Of a stretch of 39,572 nt of DNA, positions 26,603 to 34,347 are shown piece after piece. The position numbers and the translations under genes are program-made. The notes below the pieces were generated by a model. That model did no database searches and was not told the DNA's origin. It worked only from the letters and a program-made list of their open reading frames with translations. Positions within the stretch are counted from its first letter, which is position 1. Every line of letters starts with the position of its first letter. This DNA comes from a virus. The DNA lies in IMG/VR virus record IMGVR_UViG_3300038585_000120, positions 1 to 39,572 of that record; one strand, written 5' to 3'.

Positions 26603-27226
26603 TTAATTTTTAGCAAATAGAATTTTAGGTATACGTACATTACTTATCTCAGGGAACTTCTTAAAGACTTCTTCTACGAAGATACCATCCCCCATAAACT
26701 GTTCCCACCCGTCAATAATATCAAACTTCTGTGGGTCTTCTGCATTCCTATTCTTAAGCTCAGAAATATTAACCTCTTTAGCTTTATCGCTCAGAATAGC
26801 AAAGTTACCCCAATCAATCTTCTTCATCCTCGGCTGAGAGATAGCAAAGGTAGTCTTATAATCAAAGTGGTGGTGAGTAAAATCCCAATAGATAAAGTCC
26901 TCCCCCCGCGAATTGATATACTCCACAGTTCTAGGAACATAGTAGTCCTCAACAGAAGTCATTACTACCATAGTATCTAAATCAACAGATTGATAGAAGT
27001 CTCTACGATTCTTAGCCCCCCAAAAGCCTGTATTCTCTTCTAAGATAGTGTAGTGTATACGAGGGTCTGTATGATACCTCTCCTGTACGTTCATTAGAGT
27101 ATTATCAGCATTGGAGCATATAGTAAGTTTCCAATTATCTGCTGTCTGTCTCATAAGAGAGTTAATCAGCGTAGGAGCCTCTTGTTCTTGCTCGTAGTAG
27201 GTTGCAAAAAAATGAACTGTTCTCAT
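26603..27226 (-). CDS. Family 2-like (GT-A) glycosyltransferase, 207 aa
   Basis: N-terminal GT-A features: FFATYYEQEQEAPTLINSLM, then KLTICSNADN, HYTILEENTGFWGAKNRRD and VVMTSVEDYYVPRTVEYI, where the DxD-type acidic pair appears as VED. The C-terminal half contains GWEQFMGDGIFVEEVFK. Shorter than most GT2 enzymes. It could decorate a virion protein, host surface sugar or DNA base. It overlaps the 90-aa gene by four bases. Confidence 0.7.
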   Translation of the reverse strand: MRTVHFFATYYEQEQEAPTLINSLMRQTADNWKLTICSNADNTLMNVQERYHTDPRIHYTILEENTGFWGAKNRRDFYQSVDLDTMVVMTSVEDYYVPRTVEYINSRGEDFIYWDFTHHHFDYKTTFAISQPRMKKIDWGNFAILSDKAKEVNISELKNRNAEDPQKFDIIDGWEQFMGDGIFVEEVFKKFPEISNVRIPKILFAKN

Positions 27227-27495
27227 ACTAAAGTTTCGTTTGTTATTGTAAATTCTTTCTCTTTAATATCTAGTTTAACTTCTTCGGCGTTATCCCTATA
27301 AGGAATAGCTAAGAAATTCTCATCCCATCTCTTAGCCACCAAGTAGTGCATATTGTTACTTGTGACAAATGTGGTGAACTGCTTCAGTTCATCATCGCAT
27401 TTTCCGATTATATTATGACAAGCCGTTTTAGTTGTCCTGTCTTTTTTACTTCTAAGAGCATAAACTTTTACCTGCCTATAGTTGTCATCTCTCAT
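27223..27495 (-). CDS. Hypothetical protein, 90 aa
   Basis: MRDDNYRQVKVYALRSKKDR, then HNIIGKCDDELKQFTTFVTS and a beta-rich end. Four-base overlaps on both sides tie it to the two glycosyltransferases, so it may take part in the same modification. No motif recognised. Confidence 0.6.
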   Translation of the reverse strand: MRDDNYRQVKVYALRSKKDRTTKTACHNIIGKCDDELKQFTTFVTSNNMHYLVAKRWDENFLAIPYRDNAEEVKLDIKEKEFTITNETLV

Positions 27496-28562
27496 CTCTT
27501 TTTCTTCTTTGGTTTTGTATAATTACTCTTTCTCTTCGACTTACCAGCAGCCCGTCTCTCAGCCCTAGAAGGCTTACGAGGTTCTATATGGTACACTGGT
27601 TTAGCGTCTTTTAAAATATCTTCAAATACCTGTCTCCGCTTCTGATTAAGCGTCTTAACCTCGAAAGGTTGTACTAGGTCGTATAGTGCCTCTCCACGTT
27701 GTCTAGCCTCTTCAACAGTGTAGGACTCAATACGTTCTTGCCAAGAGTCCCCCACTTTAATAAGGTCTATAGTATCCCTGAAATGCTCAAATCCCTCTCT
27801 ATTGTAAGGCTCTGTATCAGAACAGATAATAGCCTTCTTCTTGAACCCCGCCTCGATAACCTTCAAGAATGATTTTGACTGATTAAAAGGATTAGGGACT
27901 AGTGGGGCTAATGCTACATCAATAGCGTTGTACTCCCACGCATACTCAGTCCAATGTTTAAGTGTAGTATAGTGGTTAACGTCTAGTACCTCTGCATACT
28001 CCTCACACACTACAAGAAGCTCTCTAGTAGAGAAGTCGTAGTCCATGATTTCAAGGTCTTTTTCGTGGCGGGTAGAACCTAAGTAACCAAACACAGGCTC
28101 GTCGTTAGCTACAGGGTAAGGCTGAAACTGTACGGTAGCTAAGTCCACCGCATTCTCAATAATGTAAGCCTTCTGTCTACTCCCTTTTAGTTGGTACTCC
28201 CGCTGAAGAAAGGGAGACACAGTAGTAATAGCATCAGCGTCTTTAATAGCCTTAGTAACGTCTTTACGCCCACGATATAAGTCATCTATATCAAGCACTA
28301 TCTTACTTCCTCTACGCTTCATCCACTCAATAAACATAGGCATATCTTCAGGAAGAGAGGCGTGAATACCAACAGAGAAGAAGATAATATCAAAGTGGTG
28401 AGCCTCAGCCCACGCTCTAATCTTATCTTTATTCTTAGCGTCGATAATAACGACCTTATCATCTTTGAAGTCTGAACCACTCTGAGTCCAACGATAAGCC
28501 CATACAAATTGTCTGTGATAAAAGATTCCAGAGGCAGTAGTTTGAATTACTAGTATATTCAT
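27492..28562 (-). CDS. GT-B glycosyltransferase (GT4-like), 356 aa
   Basis: Rossmann-type start MNILVIQTTASGIFYHRQFV and IIFFSVGIHASLPED; second domain FGYLGSTRHEKDLEIM, then VALAPLVPNPFNQSKSFLKV and IEAGFKKKAIICSDTEPY, the donor-binding E..G..K block of GT4 enzymes. The C-terminus is very basic (KSKRKSNYTKPKKKKR). First gene of the leftward cassette, with a TATCTTCG box 5 bases upstream of the ATG. Confidence 0.78.
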   Translation of the reverse strand: MNILVIQTTASGIFYHRQFVWAYRWTQSGSDFKDDKVVIIDAKNKDKIRAWAEAHHFDIIFFSVGIHASLPEDMPMFIEWMKRRGSKIVLDIDDLYRGRKDVTKAIKDADAITTVSPFLQREYQLKGSRQKAYIIENAVDLATVQFQPYPVANDEPVFGYLGSTRHEKDLEIMDYDFSTRELLVVCEEYAEVLDVNHYTTLKHWTEYAWEYNAIDVALAPLVPNPFNQSKSFLKVIEAGFKKKAIICSDTEPYNREGFEHFRDTIDLIKVGDSWQERIESYTVEEARQRGEALYDLVQPFEVKTLNQKRRQVFEDILKDAKPVYHIEPRKPSRAERRAAGKSKRKSNYTKPKKKKR

Positions 28563-28567
28563 TAGTA

Positions 28568-28575
28568 CGAAGATA
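28568..28575 (-). promoter_or_regulatory. Leftward -7 box of the glycosyltransferase cassette
   Basis: Minus-strand TATCTTCG directly before the ATG at 28562, suggesting a nearly leaderless transcript. It diverges from the rightward box at 28618. Confidence 0.45.
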
Positions 28576-28617
28576 CTAAAAATTTTAGCAAGCGAGTCTT
28601 CTTAGCGAAAAAAAGTG

Positions 28618-28625
28618 TATATTTG
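28618..28625 (+). promoter_or_regulatory. Rightward -7 box
   Basis: TATATTTG 25 bases before the ATG at 28651; weak -33. It restarts the rightward late operon after the inverted cassette. Confidence 0.5.
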
Positions 28626-28650
28626 CTTAAACGTTTTCAAACGACTACAA

Positions 28651-28953
28651 ATGGATAGTAAGAATTATATCACGTTATCGGATGCTGAATTTTTCGGCAG
28701 CCCACATTTTATAGACAATAAAGAGATTTACGAAATAAGCTTCGGCACTGACCCAAAGAACGACATGCGCTACACGGTAGGTAGGAAGTATGTAAACAGA
28801 AGCGTTGAAGTAGACTTCATTGAGTACGACCACAACTCTTTTCTTTCTCTTGGACAACGAAGAATATCTATTTGGGCAACCAACGACCAAAACGAGCAAA
28901 AGCTGTGGAAGATTAGCGAGAACCAGCCGTGCATGATTACTTGTAAGATATGA
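28651..28953 (+). CDS. Hypothetical protein, 100 aa
   Basis: The ATG at 28651 is preferred; an upstream GTG lies inside the promoter. MDSKNYITLSDAEFFGSPHF, then beta strands (MRYTVGRKYVNRSVEVDFIE). ATGA overlap with the next gene. Unknown. Confidence 0.6.
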   Translation: MDSKNYITLSDAEFFGSPHFIDNKEIYEISFGTDPKNDMRYTVGRKYVNRSVEVDFIEYDHNSFLSLGQRRISIWATNDQNEQKLWKISENQPCMITCKI

Positions 28954-29330
28954 AAGAATACCCAGCCAAACCCTTTGAAGAACAGATAGAAGACCTTTCT
29001 GGTAGCCCCAGCAAGAAGGTAGAAAAGCTAGTGTCTATACACTACATCTACTCCCAACCTGTAACAGAGCACAACGTAAAGAAGTACATCCGAACAAAAG
29101 GTGATCCATACTACGATGTACATGACGAACTAGACGCAGACGGTAACAGGATACCATTCGGGGTAGCGTTCTACATGCCTACACCTGAAGGAGTTAGCCG
29201 ACCAGAGACTATGACACACCCCCGCACTATAGGGCAGTTTATCTCTGTAGCAACCGCACTAGGAAGAGAATTATTCTGGGAAGAGAGCATTTGGAAGGAC
29301 TACATTTTCGTACCAAAAAGGTATCTGTAA
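28950..29330 (+). CDS. Hypothetical protein, 126 aa
   Basis: MKEYPAKPFEEQIEDLSGSP, proline- and tyrosine-rich middle (GDPYYDVHDELDADGNRIPF), helical end (RTIGQFISVATALGRELFWE). Coupled to the preceding gene. No family recognised. Confidence 0.65.
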   Translation: MKEYPAKPFEEQIEDLSGSPSKKVEKLVSIHYIYSQPVTEHNVKKYIRTKGDPYYDVHDELDADGNRIPFGVAFYMPTPEGVSRPETMTHPRTIGQFISVATALGRELFWEESIWKDYIFVPKRYL

Positions 29331-29376
29331 GAGTCTCAGCGAATTAAAAAATCAACTCACAAGAAAGAATAATTTC

Positions 29377-29384
29377 TATCTTCG
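29377..29384 (+). promoter_or_regulatory. Rightward -7 box with near-leaderless start
   Basis: TATCTTCG ends four bases before the ATG at 29389, the same spacing as at 24833/24845 and 28568/28562. No -33 box recognised. Confidence 0.35.
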
Positions 29385-29388
29385 TGTA

Positions 29389-29520
29389 ATGAATTTATTC
29401 CAAGACTCCAAAGGTCTTGCAGCACTCCTTGAGAAGGCAGAACAGCAAGACGAAACAACAGACATCACTCCTCAAACTTGTAACCTTGAAGATGACGAAT
29501 GCTTAACTTGTGGCTCATAG
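29389..29520 (+). CDS. Small hypothetical protein, 43 aa
   Basis: MNLFQDSKGLAALLEKAEQQ, then an acidic tail with three cysteines (CNLEDDECLTC). It directly abuts the next ATG. Unknown function. Confidence 0.5.
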   Translation: MNLFQDSKGLAALLEKAEQQDETTDITPQTCNLEDDECLTCGS

Positions 29521-29685
29521 ATGAGAACAATAACTCTATATAACGAGAACCTAAAAGCGGAAGTGGATTACCAAGTCCCCGATGCGGTTTTCGTTTATAT
29601 AGAGGGACTAGAAGAGTCAGAAGCAGACTTAGCACTACTATTAGAGGAGACTCTAAAAGCTAAGTTACAAATACACATGAACTAA
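29521..29685 (+). CDS. Small acidic hypothetical protein, 54 aa
   Basis: MRTITLYNENLKAEVDYQVP, VFVYIEGLEESEADLALLLE, then a short basic end. It starts immediately after the previous stop and shares TAATG with the next gene, so it is in a coupled series. Confidence 0.6.
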   Translation: MRTITLYNENLKAEVDYQVPDAVFVYIEGLEESEADLALLLEETLKAKLQIHMN

Positions 29686-29939
29686 TGGCAAATAAAGGAG
29701 GAGCTAAGAAAGCAGCAACGGATAAGAAGATAAATGCCCGCCCCGCGCAAAGGAAAAAGCGTGCGGAGCTTGTAAAAGAGCGACGTAAGCGCGGTATTTA
29801 CGGCAAAGGAGGAAAGGACTTAGCCCACACAAAAAAAGGCATTGTAAAGAAGTCCGTAAAAGCAAACAGAGGAAGTAAATCTGACACCGCTGGAGATAAA
29901 AGGGCAAGAGGAGTTGGAAGTAAAAGAAAAAAGCGTTAG
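29685..29939 (+). CDS. Highly basic HNH-remnant-like protein, 84 aa
   Basis: About 40% Lys/Arg. The segment GKDLAHTKKGIVKKSVKANR followed by GSKSDTAGDKRARG aligns by eye with the DH..P...GG...NL....N..K core of small phage HNH proteins, but the metal-binding histidines are mostly lost. Small basic proteins of this kind sit beside terminase genes in many phages; HNH partners assist terminase cleavage. DNA binding is likely; catalysis is doubtful. Confidence 0.6.
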   Translation: MANKGGAKKAATDKKINARPAQRKKRAELVKERRKRGIYGKGGKDLAHTKKGIVKKSVKANRGSKSDTAGDKRARGVGSKRKKR

Positions 29940-29948
29940 GTTTGTGAA

Positions 29949-30140
29949 ATGAGAAAGCCTATATCAGCAAAAGATTACGCACTAGGGGACATTAGCGAGT
30001 GGCTGAGAGATAGAGTCCACCACGAAGGAACAGCTAAAGACTACGCAAGTTGGACAGTAACAAGCAACGCATTAGACACTACAGAGCAAAGAAGATTAAA
30101 TAGGGAACTAGGACTACATAAAGTCAATAAGGGAGCCTAA
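29949..30140 (+). CDS. Hypothetical protein, 63 aa
   Basis: MRKPISAKDYALGDISEWLR, DRVHHEGTAKDYASWTVTSN and a basic end with LNRELGLHKVNKGA. Lies between the basic protein and the TerS-position gene. Unknown. Confidence 0.55.
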   Translation: MRKPISAKDYALGDISEWLRDRVHHEGTAKDYASWTVTSNALDTTEQRRLNRELGLHKVNKGA

Positions 30141-30168
30141 CATACAAAATCCCCCACTAAGTACTACG

Positions 30169-30176
30169 TAATTTTG
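30169..30176 (+). promoter_or_regulatory. Rightward -7 box before the terminase genes
   Basis: TAATTTTG 17 bases upstream of the ATG at 30194; no clear -33 box. Confidence 0.45.
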
Positions 30177-30193
30177 AGTTTTAATTAATTCAA

Positions 30194-30523
30194 ATGAAGC
30201 GTAAAGACCTTTCTTCTAAATCGAAGGAGGAGTTAATTGACATTATAGAGCAATTCTACAACTCCCCTTACGTAGACATCTACTTCTCAATCAAAAAACA
30301 AGTTAAGAAGCTATCTTCTGAGATAGAGAAGACCACGATTGACTTCAAAGAAGACTCAGCACCTTTCAAGAATTTTATGCAGTGGGGGAAGGAAAGCCTT
30401 AACCTTGCTAACAACCTACAAGAGATTCTGTCTAAGATAGACAGCGACATCCTAGTAGAGGAACAGAAGAAGAGAGCATCCGCAGGAGAAGGAACCGTTG
30501 AAGACTATATAGGACGTAAGTAA
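30194..30523 (+). CDS. Coiled-coil protein in small-terminase position, 109 aa
   Basis: Helical protein (MKRKDLSSKSKEELIDIIEQ; KKQVKKLSSEIEKTTIDFKE) directly upstream of TerL with TAATG coupling. It could be the small terminase subunit, which is usually short, helical and just before terL, but no DNA-binding HTH is visible. The role is inferred from position only. Confidence 0.5.
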   Translation: MKRKDLSSKSKEELIDIIEQFYNSPYVDIYFSIKKQVKKLSSEIEKTTIDFKEDSAPFKNFMQWGKESLNLANNLQEILSKIDSDILVEEQKKRASAGEGTVEDYIGRK

Positions 30524-33500
30524 TGTCAGCGAAGCAAGAGTGTAAAATAGCATACGACAGTTTCGACAGGAACAGAAACTTCTCTAAGACGGTCAAGAAC
30601 TGCGTATGGGATATTGACATCGAACTACCAGAACCCCCCGCTGATTACAGAAAGATAATCAACTACGGCAACGAGAAAGCCAAGAGGAAATTCCCATACT
30701 ACACAAGAGACTTCGTTAAAGAGATAGACCTCCTCCCCAACACAGACCCCAAGAAAAAGAAGTTCCTAGACGAAGAGTGGAGGAGAAGACGAGAGGGACT
30801 GTGGTTCTACAACGGAGATAACTTAGAGTGGGTGACGGGGCATCACTACATGACCCTTCAATATTGGCTTATACCGATAGAAGATTTAGACGGGGCATTA
30901 GGAAACCCCAAGTTCTTCGACATGGGGCGAGACAGGTTCTACGCAATATGGTGGGCAAAGAATCACCCCGACCATACAGGGCTATGCTACATCGGAGGAA
31001 GACGTTCAGGAAAAGCCCTTGACATCAATACCCCCATCCCCACACCATCAGGATTTAAACTGATGAAAGACATAGACATAGGAGACAAAGTATATGGCGC
31101 AAACGGGAAACCACTAAAAGTAACAACAGCAACAGAAGTAAAGCTAAACAGAATAGTGAATCGAGTATGGTTTGATGATGACACTTATTTAGATGCTGAC
31201 GACGAACACCAATGGGAGGTAACAACAAAAAAAGACAGAAAGAAGCACGGCACTGAGAAAGCCCCTGTTCGAGTTATGAACACTAAGGAACTTAAGGAGC
31301 AAGGTATTTTTTGGGGGAAAACAAAAGAGAGAAACTTTCATATCAAAATAAACGATCCTGTAGAGTACAAGGAGCAAGACCTACCAATAGACCCTTATTT
31401 ATTAGGGTATTGGCTAGGAGACGGAAAATCTTACAACACAACCCTACATACAGGCAAAGAAGACTTGCCGCACATTAAAGACTTCCTAGATAAACTAAAC
31501 ATAAACCATAAAACTAAAAAAGATAAACTCGCCTACACTGTGTCTGTGCTAGGAGGGGGTAAAAAGAAGAATAGTCAAGGGCAATTTATAGCCGATGAAG
31601 ACTCTCTACACTACAACTTGAATACCCTCAACCTACTAAAAACAAAAAAAGAAGACGGAATAACTAAACACATTCCTGACATATACAAAATGTCATCTAT
31701 ACATCAAAGGCAAGAATTAGTTAGAGGACTAATGGACTCTGACGGGCATATAGCGGCGTCTAAGCTAAGGATACACTTAGAGAATACTCAGAAGAGTAAA
31801 AGACTAGCTGAAGACCTAGCCGAAGTGTTAAGGTCTCTAGGCACTAAAGTAAGAGTCTCCCCCAAAAAAGCTACGATGAGACGAGAGAACGGAAGCGTCT
31901 ATGAGGCAGAAGTATATAGAGTTAACTTTCTATCTTCATTCAATCCGTTTAAACTAGAAAGAAAAGCCGCGTTATGGAGACCGTTTAAAAACGCAAGAAG
32001 GAAGATAAAGAGCATAGAAAAGATAGAGCAAATAGAGAGCATTCCTGTCAAGTGTATATCCGTAGAAGGAGATCGTAGGGTGTACTTAGCAGGAAGGCAC
32101 TACACCGTCACACACAACACCGCTGATGGACTCTCCGCAGGGTATTGGGACACCACCGAAAGAGAGAACGCCCTCTTCGGAGTGCAATCTAAAACAGACA
32201 CAGACTCGAAGCAGTGCCTCCTAAAACTAGTGAAGAGTTGGCAGCAACTCCCAGAGTTCTTAAAGCCTGTAGATACAGGGTACACATCTGTATCGAGAGA
32301 ACTTATGTTTGCGGAACCGCAACGAAGAAGCACAAAAGGAGGGAGAAAGGAGTACAAGAAAGTACTTAACTCTAGGATATACGCCTACCCGTCTACAGAG
32401 ACAGCAATGGACGGTACTCGTACAACCTTTCAGTTCCAAGATGAGTTCGGTAAGCGAGTAGACTCTAAGGCAGACCGCACACAAAAAATCTCCAAGATAT
32501 GTTGTATGATTGGTAGGAGAATCGTAGGATTCGCTTTCTGGGCAACAACAGTAGAAGAGATGGAGAAGGCGGGAGGAGAAGCCGCTAAAGTAATATGGGA
32601 CGAGTCCGACCCTAACGCACTCAATGAGAATGGGCGTACTAAGTCTACAATGGTTAGACTATTCTTCCCCGCAGAGTATGGACTGTTTGAAGGAGGGTTT
32701 GTCGATGAATGGGGGTACTCAGATATAGAAGCCGCAGCACAATGGCTAGACTCAGAAGAAAGAGGACTAGACGGAGATGCACTCTTAGATTGGAAGCGTA
32801 AATTTCCACGCGACATTGGAGACGCTTTCGCTACACCAATGAACGCCAACTCCTATAACCAAAGAAAACTATACGAACAGACAAAATACAACGCATCACT
32901 AGAGCCTGTAGCACAACCCACAAGAGGGAACTTCTATTGGTCAGGAGGGATGGCAGGTTCAGCAGTGGAGTTCGCTCCCGACCCCGACGGTAGGTGGCTA
33001 GTATCATGGATGCCTCCCGAAGACGATAGGAACCGTAAAGAATATCACGGAGGGAATTGGAGACCCACAAGAGACTTCTGTAAGACGGGGGCTGACCCCT
33101 TCGCCCACCGCGCAACAACAGAAACAGGGTCGTTAGGAGCAGCCTACACTATACTAGAAAGCCACTACAGCTTCCCTAAGATGAAGATGGCGTGGGTATG
33201 TGAGTACCGATACAGGAGAAAACACCCCCACCAACAGGCAGAAGATATTATGATGCAGTGTATATTCTACTCCTCTCCGCTATTAGCAGAGAAGAACGTA
33301 TACGGACTCTTAGACACAATAAACAAGATGGGGTATGACGGATACTGTATGTTCAACCCACTAGACCCCGACTCAGACGAGAAGAGAAGAAAAGGGCATA
33401 GAGGAATGCCAATGACAGGAGCAGACGCAGGAGAAGCCCTCTGTAACATCACACAAGCCCACATAGAAGATCATATAGGGTGGAACAAAGAAGAAGGTAG

Positions 33501-33714
33501 AGCAGGGCATTGTCCTTTCCCAGACTTAATAAAGGACTGGCAGAAGTTTGAACCCGACAACAGAACGAAGTATGACTCCGCAATGGCAGCGGGTATGGCA
33601 CTAATCGCCACAAAGAAAGCAAGAAAAGCCGTAGAGAAATCCTTCACTAGCCCTAGTGCGTGGGTTCCTAATTGGAACAATAGCGGCAACGTATCCTCAA
33701 AGATGATAGGATAA
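30523..33714 (+). CDS. terL: Terminase large subunit with intein, 1063 aa precursor
   Basis: Packaging motor ATPase/nuclease. The Walker A motif is split: YIGGRRSGK (ends residue 164), intein 165-532, then TADGLSAGYW; joined they give GGRRSGKT. Walker B-type FQFQDEFG (about 636-643). The RuvC-like nuclease starts with TGADPFAHR (about 855) and has an acidic C-terminal region. The spliced product would be 695 residues, normal for a phage TerL. It is coupled to the upstream gene by TAATG and followed by a consensus promoter. The activity depends on splicing because the intein interrupts the P-loop. Confidence 0.92.
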   Translation: MSAKQECKIAYDSFDRNRNFSKTVKNCVWDIDIELPEPPADYRKIINYGNEKAKRKFPYYTRDFVKEIDLLPNTDPKKKKFLDEEWRRRREGLWFYNGDNLEWVTGHHYMTLQYWLIPIEDLDGALGNPKFFDMGRDRFYAIWWAKNHPDHTGLCYIGGRRSGKALDINTPIPTPSGFKLMKDIDIGDKVYGANGKPLKVTTATEVKLNRIVNRVWFDDDTYLDADDEHQWEVTTKKDRKKHGTEKAPVRVMNTKELKEQGIFWGKTKERNFHIKINDPVEYKEQDLPIDPYLLGYWLGDGKSYNTTLHTGKEDLPHIKDFLDKLNINHKTKKDKLAYTVSVLGGGKKKNSQGQFIADEDSLHYNLNTLNLLKTKKEDGITKHIPDIYKMSSIHQRQELVRGLMDSDGHIAASKLRIHLENTQKSKRLAEDLAEVLRSLGTKVRVSPKKATMRRENGSVYEAEVYRVNFLSSFNPFKLERKAALWRPFKNARRKIKSIEKIEQIESIPVKCISVEGDRRVYLAGRHYTVTHNTADGLSAGYWDTTERENALFGVQSKTDTDSKQCLLKLVKSWQQLPEFLKPVDTGYTSVSRELMFAEPQRRSTKGGRKEYKKVLNSRIYAYPSTETAMDGTRTTFQFQDEFGKRVDSKADRTQKISKICCMIGRRIVGFAFWATTVEEMEKAGGEAAKVIWDESDPNALNENGRTKSTMVRLFFPAEYGLFEGGFVDEWGYSDIEAAAQWLDSEERGLDGDALLDWKRKFPRDIGDAFATPMNANSYNQRKLYEQTKYNASLEPVAQPTRGNFYWSGGMAGSAVEFAPDPDGRWLVSWMPPEDDRNRKEYHGGNWRPTRDFCKTGADPFAHRATTETGSLGAAYTILESHYSFPKMKMAWVCEYRYRRKHPHQQAEDIMMQCIFYSSPLLAEKNVYGLLDTINKMGYDGYCMFNPLDPDSDEKRRKGHRGMPMTGADAGEALCNITQAHIEDHIGWNKEEGRAGHCPFPDLIKDWQKFEPDNRTKYDSAMAAGMALIATKKARKAVEKSFTSPSAWVPNWNNSGNVSSKMIG
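31015..32118 (+). other. LAGLIDADG intein in terL (368 residues)
   Basis: Begins ALDINTPIPTPSGFKLMKDI (block A, with Ala instead of the usual Cys/Ser at position 1) and ends RVYLAGRHYTVTHN (His-Asn end), with Thr as the first residue after it. Two LAGLIDADG motifs, LLGYWLGDGK (precursor residue about 292) and LVRGLMDSDG (about 398), mark a homing endonuclease domain. The insertion lies between the Lys and Thr of the P-loop, a site commonly used by inteins in ATPases. Confidence 0.92.
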
Positions 33715-33716
33715 AT

Positions 33717-33747
33717 TTTGTAACGTAAGGTTTTATCGTTATATTTG
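33717..33747 (+). promoter_or_regulatory. Consensus Bacteroidota promoter
   Basis: TTTG (33717-33720), 19 bases, TATATTTG (33740-33747), 17 bases before the ATG at 33765. It starts within three bases of the terL stop. Confidence 0.8.
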
Positions 33748-33764
33748 CAGTGTAATAGAAGGTA

Positions 33765-34208
33765 ATGACTTACGAAGAGATTAAAAAATACGCTAAAAAT
33801 TTGCTCTGGGCAAACAGATCAGCCATGAGCAGAATTACCGTAGAGGACGTAGTTCAAGAGGCGTACTTAACCCCTGATGGGCGCGGAATCAAGCAGCACT
33901 TACAAAGGTACGTAATAACAGAAAAACACAAAGCTAACGCAGAGAAGCAGAGAAATGCCATCCCACAGCCGTATCAAAAGGTGTGTAAGGCTTGCGGCGA
34001 AGTAAAAGATAGCTCAGAGTTCTATAGAAAATTTGATGTTAGATACGGGTTAGAAGGGTTGGAATCCAAATGCAAACATTGCTTTAATAGAGACCCTAAA
34101 AGACTAGAGAGAAACAAAAAATACAGAAACACACCTAAAGGGAAAGCGCAAGCTAAATTAAGATACGAGAGGTGGAAAAACAAACATAGGCGCGACGTGT
34201 CCCTCTAG
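33765..34208 (+). CDS. Zinc-ribbon protein with sigma-like N-terminus, 147 aa
   Basis: Residues 1-40 contain ITVEDVVQEAYLTP, which resembles sigma-70 region 2 helices (AEDVVQEAYL). The middle has KVCKACGEVKDSSEFYRKFD and ESKCKHCFNRDPKR, a two-pair CxxC zinc domain frequent in phage HNH-associated and late regulator-like proteins; the tail is very basic. Monocistronic: own consensus promoter and own terminator. It could be a transcription factor or a DNA-binding accessory; the sigma resemblance covers only one helix. Confidence 0.6.
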   Translation: MTYEEIKKYAKNLLWANRSAMSRITVEDVVQEAYLTPDGRGIKQHLQRYVITEKHKANAEKQRNAIPQPYQKVCKACGEVKDSSEFYRKFDVRYGLEGLESKCKHCFNRDPKRLERNKKYRNTPKGKAQAKLRYERWKNKHRRDVSL

Positions 34209-34233
34209 CAAGCGACTTTCGCCCTTCAGAAAT

Positions 34234-34258
34234 CCCCACATTAATTTGTGGGGTTTTT
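34234..34258 (+). terminator. Rho-independent terminator
   Basis: CCCCACA (34234-34240) pairs with TGTGGGG (34247-34253), followed by five T. Isolates the gene 33765-34208 from the fibre-type gene. Confidence 0.9.
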
Positions 34259-34317
34259 GCCTATATTATATTTCTAGTATAACTTCTTAACTACAAATCC
34301 ACCCCGCTATATAGGAG

Positions 34318-34325
34318 TAATTTTG
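34318..34325 (+). promoter_or_regulatory. Rightward -7 box
   Basis: TAATTTTG 22 bases before the ATG at 34348, same spacing as at the portal gene; no obvious -33 box. Heads the neck/tail operon. Confidence 0.5.
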
Positions 34326-34347
34326 CCATTAGAAAAGACAAACTACA

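Noticed and set aside
30523-33714. Extra genes inside terL in other frames
   Set aside because: Several antisense ORFs of 60-140 codons occur, but they follow the codon pattern of terL and have Ser/Pro/Leu-rich shadow composition.
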